The notes: generated by a model not told the origin, from the sequence alone. A stretch of DNA of 64,000 bases from Shimia abyssi (GCF_003014475.1 NZ_PYGJ01000018.1:1-64000), one strand, 5' to 3'; shown: positions 1-10,319, counted from the first letter of the stretch. Translations and numbers: made by a program.

Positions 1-22
1 GACCCTCGATAAATTGCGTCAT
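1..22 (-). CDS. 5' end of an unidentified gene, cut by the window edge
   Basis: Only the first seven codons (MTQFIEG) are inside the window. The start is well supported: an ATG on the minus strand is preceded, seven bases upstream, by the strong ribosome-binding site GGAGGT. An extended -10 box lies about 27 bases further up. Seven residues are too few to assign a family. The gene reads in the same direction as mfd, whose 3' end is about 220 bases upstream, but it appears to have its own promoter. Confidence 0.5.
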
Positions 23-48
23 CAACAACCTCCGTACCAAATACAGAA

Positions 49-57
49 ATTATACCA
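49..57 (-). promoter_or_regulatory. Extended -10 promoter for the left-edge gene
   Basis: The minus strand reads TGGTATAAT, a consensus -10 hexamer with the TGn extension. It ends about 27 bases before the start codon of the left-edge gene, so a transcript would have a leader of roughly 20 bases. At the usual spacing I see no good -35 hexamer, which is common for extended -10 promoters. The rest of 58-220 holds no gene that I can support. Confidence 0.4.
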
Positions 58-220
58 TCAGTCCGGTCAGAATGGGGGAGTTTTCACACAGCCTCTCCGC
101 TAACCAGTCGCACCCCTTCGCCGTTTCAACGCTCGCAAAGCGAAGGTTCAGCCACTCTGATCGAAAGCTCGCTTCACGACCCCACGCGCAGAATTCAAGC
201 CGAGTACCGCCGAAAACCAC

Positions 221-253
221 ACCGACGCAATACCGACGTTATACCGACGTTGC
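221..253. repeat. Three tandem 11-base units (ACCGACGYAAT type) over the mfd stop codon
   Basis: Three consecutive 11-mers read ACCGACGCAAT, ACCGACGTTAT and ACCGACGTTGC on the plus strand. They cover the last codons and the stop codon of mfd and continue past it. The same unit occurs four times in tandem at 46275-46318. Because the period is about one helical turn, a protein could read successive units on one face of the DNA. No function is known to me. Confidence 0.8.
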
Positions 254-3200
254 TTTTTGCGCCCTTGCCTTGGCGCGTTTGCGCTCTGCGACCACCTTGG
301 TTGCTAGATCACGGGCAATGGCAAACGCCCCTTTGATCTTGTCGCTTTCCTTCTTCCAATCCCGCCTAACAACAATCTTGTTGTCCTTGATCTTGGCCAG
401 CCCCTGTTGGTCCTGAATGAATTCAACCAGCCCTTGGGGCGAGGCAAACTTGTCATTGTGAAACTGTATGGTCGCGCCTTTGGGGCCGCCATCCAGCTTG
501 GCAATACCGGCCTTTTTGCACATCTCCTTGATGCGCACGACAAGGAGCAACGTATTGACTTCTCTTGGTAATTTTCCAAATCTGTCAATCAGCTCGGCGG
601 CAAACCCTTCCAACTCGACCTTGCCCTGCAACCCGCTCAGGCGGCGATAGAGCCCCAATCGTACATCTAGATCAGGTACATAGTCTTCGGGGATCAGAAC
701 CGGCACACCAAGGTTTATCTGCGGTGCCCATTGGTCATCCGCCGCGCTCAACCCGTCCATCTCGCCCGCCTTGATCTTGGCAATCGCTTCTTCCAGCATT
801 GACTGATAGAGCTCATAGCCCACATCACGCATCTGACCAGACTGTTCCTCGCCCAGCAAGTTACCTGCACCGCGTATGTCAAGGTCTTGAGAAGCAAGGG
901 TAAATCCGGCACCCAGCGTGTCGAGCGACCCCAATACCCGCAGCCGTTTTTCGGCCGTCGCCGTCAATTTGACACGCGGTTTTGTGGTCAGATAGGCATA
1001 GGCACGCGTCTTGGATCGACCCACTCGTCCACGTATCTGATAGAGCTGCGACAACCCAAACATATCCGCCCGGTGCACCAACATCGTGTTCGCCGTCGGA
1101 ATATCCAGACCGGATTCCACAATCGTTGTCGCCAACAGCACGTCATACTTACCATCGTAAAACGCGTTCATCCGGTCATCCAGCTCTCCGGCAGCCATCT
1201 GGCCATGCGCCGTGATAAAGCTGACCTCTGGCACCTGATCACGCAAAAACGCTTCGATATCAGGAATATCGCTGACACGCGGCACTACATAGAAACTTTG
1301 ACCGCCGCGGTAATGCTCCCTTAACAGGGCTTCGCGTATCGTGATGGCATCAAATTCGCTGACATACGTACGGATTGCCAAACGATCCACCGGCGGTGTG
1401 CCAATAATCGAAAGATCACGCACCCCCGACAGGCTTAGTTGCAGTGTCCGTGGAATTGGTGTTGCCGTTAGGGTTAGCACGTGAACGTCACTGCGCATCT
1501 GCTTCAAGCGCTCTTTGTGGTTCACGCCAAAATGCTGTTCCTCGTCAATGACCAACAGGCCAAGGTTCTTGAACCGCACCGACTTGGCCAACAACGCATG
1601 GGTACCAATGACAATATCCACCGTTCCACGCGCCAGCCCGTCGCGGGTTTTATCAGCCTCTTTTGCACTCACAAAGCGCGATAAACTTCTGATTTCCAAT
1701 GGAAATCCACGAAAACGCTCGGAGAAACTCTTAAAGTGCTGACGTGCCAAAAGCGTGGTTGGCGCAATCACTGCCACCTGAATACCTGACATCGCCGCAA
1801 CAAATGCCGCGCGCATCGCGACTTCGGTTTTGCCAAAGCCGACATCTCCACAGATCAACCGGTCCATCGGTTGCCCCGCTGACAAATCGCCAATCACATC
1901 ACCAATCGCACGTAGCTGATCGTCGGTTTCCTGATATGGGAACCGCGCGCTGAATTCTTCCCACGCATGATGCTGTGCCTCAAGCACCGGCGCCTTACGC
2001 AAAGCACGCTCTGCCGCCACCCGAATAAGGCGATCCGCCATCTCGCGGATGCGCTCTTTCAGCTTGGCCTTCTTGGCCTGCCATGCACCCCCGCCAAGGC
2101 GATCCAACAGCCCTTCGTCATGACCGTACTTGGACAACAGCTCAATATTCTCTACCGGCAGGTAAAGCTTTGAATTTTCGGCGTATTCCAGCGCAATACA
2201 CTCATGCGCGGCACCCGCGGCCGTGATCACTTCCAGCCCGTGATACCGTCCGATCCCATGGTCCACATGCACCACCAGATCCCCCGGCGAAAGCGATTGC
2301 GCCTCCGTGAGGAAGTTCTCGGCTCGACGCTTCTTGCGCGGCGCCCGGATCAAACGATCGCCCAAAACATCCTGTTCTGAAATCACCGTCATCTCCGGTG
2401 TTTCAAACCCATGTTCCAGCGCCCAAACCGCAAGATACAGCCCCGATTTGCCGATCCGCGACGCATCTGTGACATGAACTGTTTCAGCCAGCCCTTCGTC
2501 CTCGATCAGCCCGCTTAGCCGCTCGCGCGCGCCTTCGGAATAGCTCGCGACCACAACAGGACCAGCGGGCAGTTTTACGCGAACATGATCCGCTAAGGCA
2601 CCAAAAAGGCTGAGATTTTCTTGCTGACGCTCTGGTGAAAAATTGCGCCCAATCCGCCCCCCGGCATCAATCACCCCCGGCCCACTGGCCCGTGCCAAAG
2701 GAGAAAGCTTCATCACACGCCGCGCCTTAACTGTGCCATTCCACGCTGCGTCATCCATATAAAGCAGACCGGGTGGAACGGGCTTGTAAACCGTATCAAT
2801 CCGATTTTTCTGTTTCATTGCCAAAACGCGGGTTTGATATTGATCGTCAACCGAATCCCAACGTGCAAGCCGCGCCGCATCTGATTGATCGTCAAGGGAA
2901 ATCACGGCATCTGGCAGGTAGTCAAACAACGTTTCTAACCGCTCGTGAAAGAACGGCATCCAGTGGTCAACACCCTGATGCTTGCGCCCCGCACTGACCG
3001 CTTCATAAAGCGGATCGTCGGTTCGAGCGGCGCCGAACTCGATCCTGTAATTCTGTCTGAACCGCGTGATAGCCGGCTCATCCAGAATGATCTCGCTCAC
3101 CGGGGCAAGTTCAATCCGCTCAAGCTTTTCCGTAGTCCGCTGTGTCGCCGCATCAAACCGGCGTGCGCCATCCAGAACATCGCCAAACAAATCCAATCGC

Positions 3201-3718
3201 ACCGGGCCGCTGTCACCTGGCGGATAGATGTCGATGATCCCGCCGCGCACGGCATAGTCCCCGGGCTCCATCACTGTCGGGGCTTGGGTAAATCCCATGC
3301 GCACCAGAAACGCCCGCAATGCGGCCTCGTCCACACGTCCGCCCACGTCGGCCTTGAACGCCGCCTCGCGCAGAACATCCCGCGCTGGTACGCGCTGAGT
3401 TGCTGCGTTCAATGTGGTCAGCAGGATGAATTTTGGCGGCATCCCGTGCACCAGCCCCGCCAGTGTCGCCATCCGTGTGGCGGATATGTCCGCATTGGGC
3501 GATACACGATCATATGGAAGGCAGTCCCAACCCGGAAACACCACCACGGGCATGTCTGGCTGAAAAAATGCCAGTGCTGCGCGCATTGCGGCAAGGCGCT
3601 TGTCGTCGCGTGCCACATGCATGACCGGCCCATTCGAGCGCGCGACTTCGCGCAGGATCAGTTGGGCGTCAAAGCCTTCGGGCGCACCGCCCACCTGAAT
3701 GTGTTGCGCATCAGCCAT
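239..3718 (-). CDS. mfd: Transcription-repair coupling factor Mfd
   Basis: Mfd pushes stalled RNA polymerase off damaged template strands and recruits UvrA for nucleotide excision repair. The 1159-residue product is full length for the family. The N-terminal UvrB-like part spans about residues 1-350. A CarD-like RNA polymerase-interacting domain lies around 478-530 (GDLVVHVDHGIGRYHG). The translocase has its Walker A motif at 624-631 (GDVGFGKT) and a DEEQ box at 725-728, and the C-terminal TRCF domain follows. The ATG start gives the standard N-terminus. The 11-base tandem repeat overlaps the 3' end, so the last residues (ATSV) are encoded by repeat units. The membrane-protein gene at 3735-4289 lies 16 bases upstream in the same direction and may be cotranscribed. 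Confidence 0.98.
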   Translation of the reverse strand: MADAQHIQVGGAPEGFDAQLILREVARSNGPVMHVARDDKRLAAMRAALAFFQPDMPVVVFPGWDCLPYDRVSPNADISATRMATLAGLVHGMPPKFILLTTLNAATQRVPARDVLREAAFKADVGGRVDEAALRAFLVRMGFTQAPTVMEPGDYAVRGGIIDIYPPGDSGPVRLDLFGDVLDGARRFDAATQRTTEKLERIELAPVSEIILDEPAITRFRQNYRIEFGAARTDDPLYEAVSAGRKHQGVDHWMPFFHERLETLFDYLPDAVISLDDQSDAARLARWDSVDDQYQTRVLAMKQKNRIDTVYKPVPPGLLYMDDAAWNGTVKARRVMKLSPLARASGPGVIDAGGRIGRNFSPERQQENLSLFGALADHVRVKLPAGPVVVASYSEGARERLSGLIEDEGLAETVHVTDASRIGKSGLYLAVWALEHGFETPEMTVISEQDVLGDRLIRAPRKKRRAENFLTEAQSLSPGDLVVHVDHGIGRYHGLEVITAAGAAHECIALEYAENSKLYLPVENIELLSKYGHDEGLLDRLGGGAWQAKKAKLKERIREMADRLIRVAAERALRKAPVLEAQHHAWEEFSARFPYQETDDQLRAIGDVIGDLSAGQPMDRLICGDVGFGKTEVAMRAAFVAAMSGIQVAVIAPTTLLARQHFKSFSERFRGFPLEIRSLSRFVSAKEADKTRDGLARGTVDIVIGTHALLAKSVRFKNLGLLVIDEEQHFGVNHKERLKQMRSDVHVLTLTATPIPRTLQLSLSGVRDLSIIGTPPVDRLAIRTYVSEFDAITIREALLREHYRGGQSFYVVPRVSDIPDIEAFLRDQVPEVSFITAHGQMAAGELDDRMNAFYDGKYDVLLATTIVESGLDIPTANTMLVHRADMFGLSQLYQIRGRVGRSKTRAYAYLTTKPRVKLTATAEKRLRVLGSLDTLGAGFTLASQDLDIRGAGNLLGEEQSGQMRDVGYELYQSMLEEAIAKIKAGEMDGLSAADDQWAPQINLGVPVLIPEDYVPDLDVRLGLYRRLSGLQGKVELEGFAAELIDRFGKLPREVNTLLLVVRIKEMCKKAGIAKLDGGPKGATIQFHNDKFASPQGLVEFIQDQQGLAKIKDNKIVVRRDWKKESDKIKGAFAIARDLATKVVAERKRAKARAQKATSV

Positions 3719-3734
3719 CTTGACCCGGCTCCCT

Positions 3735-4289
3735 TTAGCCCAGCGGGGAAATCTGGAAATTCTGGTACATGCCCCATAGTGAGGTCACAAAAATAGAAAT
3801 CATTCCAATGAGTTGGACCCAAAACCTATGACGCCCCAACCGCTTGCGCAGATCCTCGCCCAGCATAACCTGTTCGCGGATCTGTCTGGCTGTCCGAATG
3901 CTCAGCAAGCCGACAATCGACATTGGAAACATCAACAGAAACACCGCTTGCGCAAACTCCAGCGCATAGCCAAACCCCAGCACCGCCAACCCGGTGAGCA
4001 CAAAACACGCCAACGCTATCAGCCAAAGCCCCGAGACGCGCGTAATGTAGAGGATACGGTTTACGTTCACTCGCACGACATCGTGCAAGTCGATCTCGGA
4101 CTGCGCCCCGTTTCGTTTGGCGCGCAATACCATGTCCCATGGCACCCCCAGCACCCAATGGCTGGCCGACGACCAGAATACCGCCAGCGCAATCCAGAAC
4201 CAAAGGTTTGAAAAGCTGCGCATGTCGATGAGTTCAAAAACGGTCTGGTGCCAGTTCAAATTCGCTGCCCTTTTGGATTTCTCACCCAC
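3735..4289 (-). CDS. Small multi-spanning membrane protein (so-called component of SufBCD complex family)
   Basis: The 184-residue protein has about four hydrophobic segments (near residues 30-48, 83-102, 112-130 and 155-172). It contains the conserved stretch NWHQTVFELIDMRSFSNLW, which I recognise from a Rhodobacterales family that databases often label component of SufBCD complex. Nothing in the sequence shows Fe-S chemistry: there is no conserved Cys pattern, and the label seems to be inherited rather than demonstrated. The gene sits between mfd (same strand, 16 bases) and hemB (divergent, 85 bases). I treat the function as unknown. Some relatives start near Met-Asp-Trp, so the first ten residues here may be an over-long N-terminus. 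Confidence 0.85.
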   Translation of the reverse strand: MGEKSKRAANLNWHQTVFELIDMRSFSNLWFWIALAVFWSSASHWVLGVPWDMVLRAKRNGAQSEIDLHDVVRVNVNRILYITRVSGLWLIALACFVLTGLAVLGFGYALEFAQAVFLLMFPMSIVGLLSIRTARQIREQVMLGEDLRKRLGRHRFWVQLIGMISIFVTSLWGMYQNFQISPLG

Positions 4290-4359
4290 ATAGCGCGCCT
4301 CTGCGTCAATTCCTAGCCTTGAGATGGGGGAAAATCCGTGTCACCTCTTAGCCTGCTAA

Positions 4360-5376
<1,017 letters not shown>

Positions 5377-5415
5377 TCCGCGTTAACTTGCTCAAAACGC
5401 CTGTGTGCTAGTGAC

Positions 5416-5436
5416 ATAAGCGCTTCTGGCGCTTAT
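5416..5436. terminator. Perfect 8-bp inverted repeat after hemB
   Basis: ATAAGCGC and GCGCTTAT pair perfectly around a five-base loop, 40 bases after the hemB stop codon. There is no T-run on either side, so it may be a weak terminator, an RNA-stabilising hairpin, or an operator for the following lipoprotein gene, whose start is 58 bases downstream. Confidence 0.4.
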
Positions 5437-5494
5437 ACTGCGCCGCAGAACCGGAAAATACCGGCGGTACAACAAGACATACAGGCGATATACC

Positions 5495-6055
5495 ATGAAC
5501 AGGATCACCAGACGCAGTTTTGCGTTGTCCGGCCTTGCAGCGGCAGGCGTAACAACGGCCTGCGGCAATGGCGTGGGCAGCAACGGCGCAAACGAAATTG
5601 ACGCGCGCGTCGACGCAACCCTTAACTATCTTTACACCAATTATCCAAACACCACTGACCTGCGCGGCAAGGCGACGGGCATGTTGGTCATGCCGGTTGT
5701 CACCGAGGCCGGGTTTGGATTTGGCGGCGGCTATGGGCGCGGCGCATTGCGCGTCAACGACGTGTCGGTCGATTATTATTCCGCGACCAAGGGCAGCGTC
5801 GGGTTCCAGATCGGTGCACAGCAGTACGCCCACGTTCTGTTCTTCATGACCGAAGGCGCCCTGACCGAATTCCGCCGTTCCAGCGGCTGGGCAGCCGGTG
5901 CCGGTGTGGAATATGTCATCGCCAACGAAGGCGGCGACCTGTCTGCGGAAACCACAAATCTGCTGGCTCCAGTTATCGCTGTGATTTTTGGCCATGCCGG
6001 TCTCAAGTTGGGCGCAACACTTGAAGGCATCAAATACACCCGCATCATCCCCTGA
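5495..6055 (+). CDS. YSC84-related (SYLF domain) lipoprotein
   Basis: The 186-residue protein starts with a twin-arginine-like signal (RRSFALSG) that ends in a lipobox with the Cys of TTACG, so it is probably exported and lipid-anchored. The mature part has the SYLF pattern: a glycine-rich GFGFGGGYGRGAL stretch, DYYSATKGSVGFQIG, and a C-terminal HAGLKLGATLEGIKY segment. SYLF/YSC84 domains bind lipids in eukaryotes; the bacterial role is not established. It follows hemB by 118 bases with a hairpin between, and an esterase gene begins nine bases after its stop codon, so these two are probably cotranscribed. Confidence 0.9.
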   Translation: MNRITRRSFALSGLAAAGVTTACGNGVGSNGANEIDARVDATLNYLYTNYPNTTDLRGKATGMLVMPVVTEAGFGFGGGYGRGALRVNDVSVDYYSATKGSVGFQIGAQQYAHVLFFMTEGALTEFRRSSGWAAGAGVEYVIANEGGDLSAETTNLLAPVIAVIFGHAGLKLGATLEGIKYTRIIP

Positions 6056-6064
6056 TCCGCGCCC

Positions 6065-6868
6065 ATGCGCGTGATCGAGGATATCATCTATGTCGAGCGC
6101 CCGAGCGCCTCTCTGGCGCTCGATTTGTATCTACCGGACGGCACCGCCCACTCGACCGTTTTGCACGCCCATGGCGGTGGCTTTTTCAAAGGGCACCGCG
6201 CCGGGCCACGTGTTCCCCTGTTGGCCCAACGACTCACGGACCTTGGCTTGGCATTTGCATCTGTCAGTTATCGCCTTGGCACGCCAGCCAGCACCTTTAA
6301 CGATACGGACTTGCGCAGCATTCGCCAGAACTGCCGCCGCGCCCGTGACCAAGGCGTGCTGATTGCCAAACGGATGCTTGGCCCCGCCTTTGAGGCAGCC
6401 CGCCAAGACATTGGCACTGCCATTGCGTTTCTGACAAGTACCCACGCAACACATGATATTGAAACAAGCAAACTGGTGCTGCTAGGTATTTCCGCGGGCG
6501 GTATCGCTGGTCTGTCCTTGGCCTATCCGCCGGAAAACCTGCCCTGCTTTGCCAAACCAGACGCCGTTATAACCCTCGGCGCGGCCATGGTGCACCCTTG
6601 GTGCCTGTCTGAGCGCGGACCGCAGGTCCTGATGTTGCACAGTGTGAACGACAAGATCATTCCGCCGTCTACCGCTGACCTCGCCCTAACCGCTGCAACC
6701 ACATCAGCCGCGCCGTTCAAGGTATTTAAATGTAACAGAAAAGGCCACAACGCTCCGGTTGTAGCCTTACTGAAAGACACGGACGAACGCGGCACATCTT
6801 ACTGGGATCACATGGTCGCGACACTTCAGAGCGCCAAAGTGCTCAGTCCAACGCGCGGAGACGTTTGA
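6065..6868 (+). CDS. Alpha/beta hydrolase (esterase/lipase-like)
   Basis: The 267-residue protein has the HGGG oxyanion-hole motif (HAHGGGFFKG, near residue 35) and the nucleophile elbow GISAGG (near 143). The family Asp and His are expected near the C-terminus, where VNDKIIPP and KGHNAP appear. It resembles the BD-FAE/carboxylesterase group that hydrolyses short acyl esters; the substrate cannot be told from sequence. It starts nine bases after the YSC84-type lipoprotein gene, suggesting one transcript. Its 3' end overlaps the convergent dehydrogenase gene by 26 bases. Confidence 0.88.
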   Translation: MRVIEDIIYVERPSASLALDLYLPDGTAHSTVLHAHGGGFFKGHRAGPRVPLLAQRLTDLGLAFASVSYRLGTPASTFNDTDLRSIRQNCRRARDQGVLIAKRMLGPAFEAARQDIGTAIAFLTSTHATHDIETSKLVLLGISAGGIAGLSLAYPPENLPCFAKPDAVITLGAAMVHPWCLSERGPQVLMLHSVNDKIIPPSTADLALTAATTSAAPFKVFKCNRKGHNAPVVALLKDTDERGTSYWDHMVATLQSAKVLSPTRGDV

Positions 6869-7715
6869 GCAGGCTCGACGTATCCCAACGCCCACCACCC
6901 AATTTTTGCACATCTTTGTAAAACTGGTCCACCAGCGCCGTTAGCGGCAGGCTAGCGTTGTTTCGATCCGCTTCGTCAAGACAGATCGCCAGATCTTTGC
7001 GCATCCAGTCTACGGCAAAGCCGTAATCAAAATGATCGTCCAACATGGTTTCATGTCGGTTGTTCATCTGCCAACTTCCTGCGGCGCCGCCCGAAATCAC
7101 CTCGACCACGTCGCGCCCGTTCAATCCGGCCTTTTCTGCAAAATGCAATGCCTCGCTCAGCCCTTGCAGGACACCCGCAATACAAATCTGGTTCACCATC
7201 TTCGTAAGCTGGCCCTTTCCGCTGTCTCCCAGTCTCTTGATGATGCGCCCATAGGCCTGCATTAACGGCTCGGCAGCCTCATAGTCCGAAATGTCCCCGC
7301 CGCACATGATTGACAAAACGCCATTCTCGGCACCGGCCTGCCCGCCTGAGATGGGCGCATCGACAAAACCGACACCAATTTCTTTTCCAGCCGCATAGAG
7401 CTCTGCGGTGACCGTAGCCGACACCGTCGTGTGATCGACAAAGACCGCGCCTTTGGACATGCCCGCAAAGGCACCATCCGCACCAAGGCAGACAGAGCGC
7501 AGATCATCGTCATTGCCTACACAGCTCATCACAAAATCCGCGCCAATAGCAGCTTCTCGCGGCGTGACTCCAAAACCGCCGCCATATTCCTTGGACCAGG
7601 CCTCGGCCTTCGTTGTGGTACGGTTGTAAACCACCACGTCATGTCCCGCCTTCACAAGATATCCAGCCATCGGATACCCCATCACACCCACACCCAGAAA
7701 CGCTACTCTTGCCAT
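6843..7715 (-). CDS. 3-hydroxyisobutyrate dehydrogenase-family NAD(P)-dependent oxidoreductase
   Basis: A 290-residue beta-hydroxyacid dehydrogenase. The Rossmann motif is FLGVGVMGYPMAGYL at the N-terminus, the substrate-binding signature DAPISGGQAGA is near residue 120, and the catalytic Lys is in GKGQLTKMVNQ near 172. Such enzymes oxidise 3-hydroxyisobutyrate, tartronate semialdehyde or similar short hydroxy acids; the substrate here is open. I chose the ATG at 7715 (MARVAFLG) over a start seven codons upstream because GAGGGG lies at the right distance. It converges on the esterase gene with a 26-base overlap and is divergent from the acylase gene. Confidence 0.93.
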   Translation of the reverse strand: MARVAFLGVGVMGYPMAGYLVKAGHDVVVYNRTTTKAEAWSKEYGGGFGVTPREAAIGADFVMSCVGNDDDLRSVCLGADGAFAGMSKGAVFVDHTTVSATVTAELYAAGKEIGVGFVDAPISGGQAGAENGVLSIMCGGDISDYEAAEPLMQAYGRIIKRLGDSGKGQLTKMVNQICIAGVLQGLSEALHFAEKAGLNGRDVVEVISGGAAGSWQMNNRHETMLDDHFDYGFAVDWMRKDLAICLDEADRNNASLPLTALVDQFYKDVQKLGGGRWDTSSLLKRLRALD

Positions 7716-7809
7716 TTGCTTTCCCCTCGCATTCATTCGTCGTAATAGTTGTCTCGCCTGAGTAGGCGGATGGCAAGAGACAATACGAAACCCAAGGCGG
7801 AGCAGTAAT

Positions 7810-10278
7810 TTGGCGCTGATTATTCAATGGCTTCTGCGTATCGCCGGTGGCCTGGTGATTCTGGCCGTGCTGGCCGTGTCACTGGTGTATTTCCTCGCGT
7901 CCCGCTCTTTGCCAGAATACGAAAAGACACTTGTCACCCCTGCCGTTCTGTCACCGCTTGAGATTGTGCGCGACAATGCCAATGTCCCGCATATCCTTGG
8001 CCAAACTGATCAGGATGTATTCTTTGGTCTTGGCTATGCCCACGCTCAGGACCGATTATGGCAAATGATCACCCTTCGCCGCACCGCTCAGGGCCGTCTT
8101 TCCGAAATCTTTGGCAGCGCCACGGTTGATATAGACAAGCTTTTGCGCCGTCTCGACATGTATACGCTGGCCCAGCAATCGGTCTCGGCTCAGGATGCTG
8201 CCACAACAGCGGCGCTTCGGGCCTATGCCAACGGTGTAAACACCCGCATCGACGAAATTAACGCCAGCTCGCTGGGACGTGGCGCCCCGGAACTTTTTAT
8301 GTTCAGCCAGCCGATCGCCCCTTGGCAGCCCGCCGACTCATTGGCCGTGCAAAAGCTGATGGCGCTGCAACTTGCCGGACATTTGCAAGACGAAATACTG
8401 CGCGCCCGCACATCACTGGCACTGCGCGACGAAAAACGGCTTGCCGATATCCTGCCCGACGCACCCGGCGCGGGTGTGGCCGCGTTGCCCGAATATGCTC
8501 AACTGGTCCCCGGTGCACAACGTTACGCCGTGACCCAGCCTGCGCCAACACATCCGCTATCACCCGTGGCACGTCGCGGGTTGGCCGGGGCGTCCAACGC
8601 TTGGGCCGCGGCCCGTGATCGCAGCGCCTCAGGCGGCACACTCTTGGCCAATGACCCCCATCTTGGCCTTTCCGCGCCTTCTGTGTGGTATCTGGCACGG
8701 CTTGAACTCAGCTCGGGCGGTGTAATCGGCGGCACCATTCCCGGCATTCCGGCAATTCTGGTGGGCCGATCTGATGCGCTCGGTTGGGGGCTGACGTCAG
8801 CTTATCTTGATGATCAGGATCTGTTCATAGAGGAGCTGAACCCGAACAATCCAGAAGAATACCGCACACCTGACGGCTACAAACCATTTGCGACCCGCAA
8901 ATCAATCATCCAGATCAAAGATGAAAACCCAATCACCATCACTCTGCGCTGGACCGACAACGGCCCCGTTCTGCCGGGAACGCATTACGACATTGCGTCA
9001 ATCACCCCTACTGGGCATGTAGCCGCCCTCGGTTGGACCGCGCTCAGCCCTGCAGATACGTCAACCAGCGCGGCGGTGCGCATCATGGGTGCACAGTCGG
9101 TCGAGCAGGCCCTGAAAGCCGCAGAGATTTACATCTCGCCGGCGCAAAACCTGACCGTGGCAGACCGCGATACCATTGCTCTCAAGGTGGTGGGTGCCAT
9201 GCCCCGCCGAGACAGCCGCAGCCAAAGCCGCGGCCGTTTGCCTTCTCTGGGCTGGCGCAGTGAAAACCGCTGGCAAGGCATGTTCCCTTATGCCTCAAAC
9301 CCAGCCTTTGTTGCCCCTGTCGGCGGCATTGTTGGCAACACCAACAATAAAGTGGTGGAACGCCCGTTTCCGCTGCATGTCTCCTTTGAATGGGGCGACA
9401 GCCAGCGGGTTCAGCGCTGGCAGCGGCTGATGCAGGGCCGACAGGTGCATACCCGCGACAGCTTTGTCGAAGCTCAGCTCGATACGGTCAGCTTTTCGGC
9501 GCGTTCGCTCTTGCCGCTTATTGGTGCGGATCTGTGGTTCACCGGTGAGGCTGCGCCTGAGGGCACCCGCGAACGTCAACGTTACCGCGCATTGTCCTTG
9601 TTGTCCGAATGGAACGGCGAGATGAACGAACACCTCCCCGAACCGCTGCTGTATGCAGCTTGGTTGCGGGCCCTTCAGGATCGGCTGATCCGCGACGATC
9701 TTGGTCCATTGGCCGATGAATATACCCATCTCGAACCGCTGTTTGTCGAGCGCGTTTTTCGGGATGTGGACGGCGCTTCAATCTGGTGCGACGTAGCTCA
9801 AAGCGCGCCGGTGGAAACCTGCACGGACATGGCCCGCCTGGCGCTGGACGACGCGCTGATCTGGGTCGAGGAACGATATGGCTCGCAGCTGGAGTCCCTG
9901 CGCTGGGGCGATGCCCATCAAGCGACCCATGACCATCAGGTGCTGGGCGACGTGCCCTTGCTGCGGTTCTTTGTAAACATCCGCCAGTCCACGTCCGGAG
10001 GCGACAACACGTTGCAGCGCGGCCGAACCAGCGGCAAAGGCGATAATCCGTTTCAGAATGTGCACGCGGCAGGATATCGTGGCGTCTACGATTTTGCCGA
10101 CCCCGACAGTTCGGTCTTTGTGATCTCCACCGGTCAATCCGGCCACTTCCTGTCACGGTACTACGATGACATGGCCCAGCTTTGGCGACGTGGGGAATAT
10201 ATCCCAATGTCGCTGGACGCAGACCTCGCCCGAGCGGCTGCCGTTGGGGTTACACGCATCCTGCCCCCACAAAACTGA
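7810..10278 (+). CDS. Penicillin acylase-family N-terminal nucleophile hydrolase
   Basis: An 822-residue precursor of the penicillin/acyl-homoserine-lactone acylase family. An N-terminal signal anchor (residues 10-30) points to export. Residues 50-90 match the alpha-chain start (NVPHI, GYAHAQDRLWQM). The autocatalytic site is G-A-S-N-A-W with the nucleophile Ser at 262, followed by ANDPHLGLSAPSVWY. The C-terminal part has the family HANG-like segment (STSGGDNTLQRG). Members hydrolyse amide bonds of penicillins, acyl-homoserine lactones or peptides; the substrate is not predictable here. The start is TTG, supported by AGGCGGAG just upstream. A perfect 20-base palindrome separates its 3' end from the convergent hflX. 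Confidence 0.95.
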   Translation: MALIIQWLLRIAGGLVILAVLAVSLVYFLASRSLPEYEKTLVTPAVLSPLEIVRDNANVPHILGQTDQDVFFGLGYAHAQDRLWQMITLRRTAQGRLSEIFGSATVDIDKLLRRLDMYTLAQQSVSAQDAATTAALRAYANGVNTRIDEINASSLGRGAPELFMFSQPIAPWQPADSLAVQKLMALQLAGHLQDEILRARTSLALRDEKRLADILPDAPGAGVAALPEYAQLVPGAQRYAVTQPAPTHPLSPVARRGLAGASNAWAAARDRSASGGTLLANDPHLGLSAPSVWYLARLELSSGGVIGGTIPGIPAILVGRSDALGWGLTSAYLDDQDLFIEELNPNNPEEYRTPDGYKPFATRKSIIQIKDENPITITLRWTDNGPVLPGTHYDIASITPTGHVAALGWTALSPADTSTSAAVRIMGAQSVEQALKAAEIYISPAQNLTVADRDTIALKVVGAMPRRDSRSQSRGRLPSLGWRSENRWQGMFPYASNPAFVAPVGGIVGNTNNKVVERPFPLHVSFEWGDSQRVQRWQRLMQGRQVHTRDSFVEAQLDTVSFSARSLLPLIGADLWFTGEAAPEGTRERQRYRALSLLSEWNGEMNEHLPEPLLYAAWLRALQDRLIRDDLGPLADEYTHLEPLFVERVFRDVDGASIWCDVAQSAPVETCTDMARLALDDALIWVEERYGSQLESLRWGDAHQATHDHQVLGDVPLLRFFVNIRQSTSGGDNTLQRGRTSGKGDNPFQNVHAAGYRGVYDFADPDSSVFVISTGQSGHFLSRYYDDMAQLWRRGEYIPMSLDADLARAAAVGVTRILPPQN

Positions 10279-10287
10279 TCCTCGTAA

Positions 10288-10307
10288 GTCGGACAAATTT
10301 GTCCGAC
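10288..10307. repeat. Perfect 20-base palindrome between convergent genes
   Basis: GTCGGACAAATTTGTCCGAC is its own reverse complement, and after one mismatched pair the symmetry continues for three more pairs (GTA/TAC). It lies 9 bases after the acylase stop codon and 12 bases before the hflX stop codon. There is no loop and no T-run outside the arms, so a protein-binding site or a REP-like dispersed element is as likely as a bidirectional terminator. Confidence 0.7.
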
Positions 10308-10319
10308 CTACCAAGCCGC

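Noticed and set aside
2945..3796. A 283-codon plus-strand frame opposite mfd
   Set aside because: It lies antisense to the conserved N-terminal part of Mfd and shows no family features; it is a shadow of GC-rich coding sequence.
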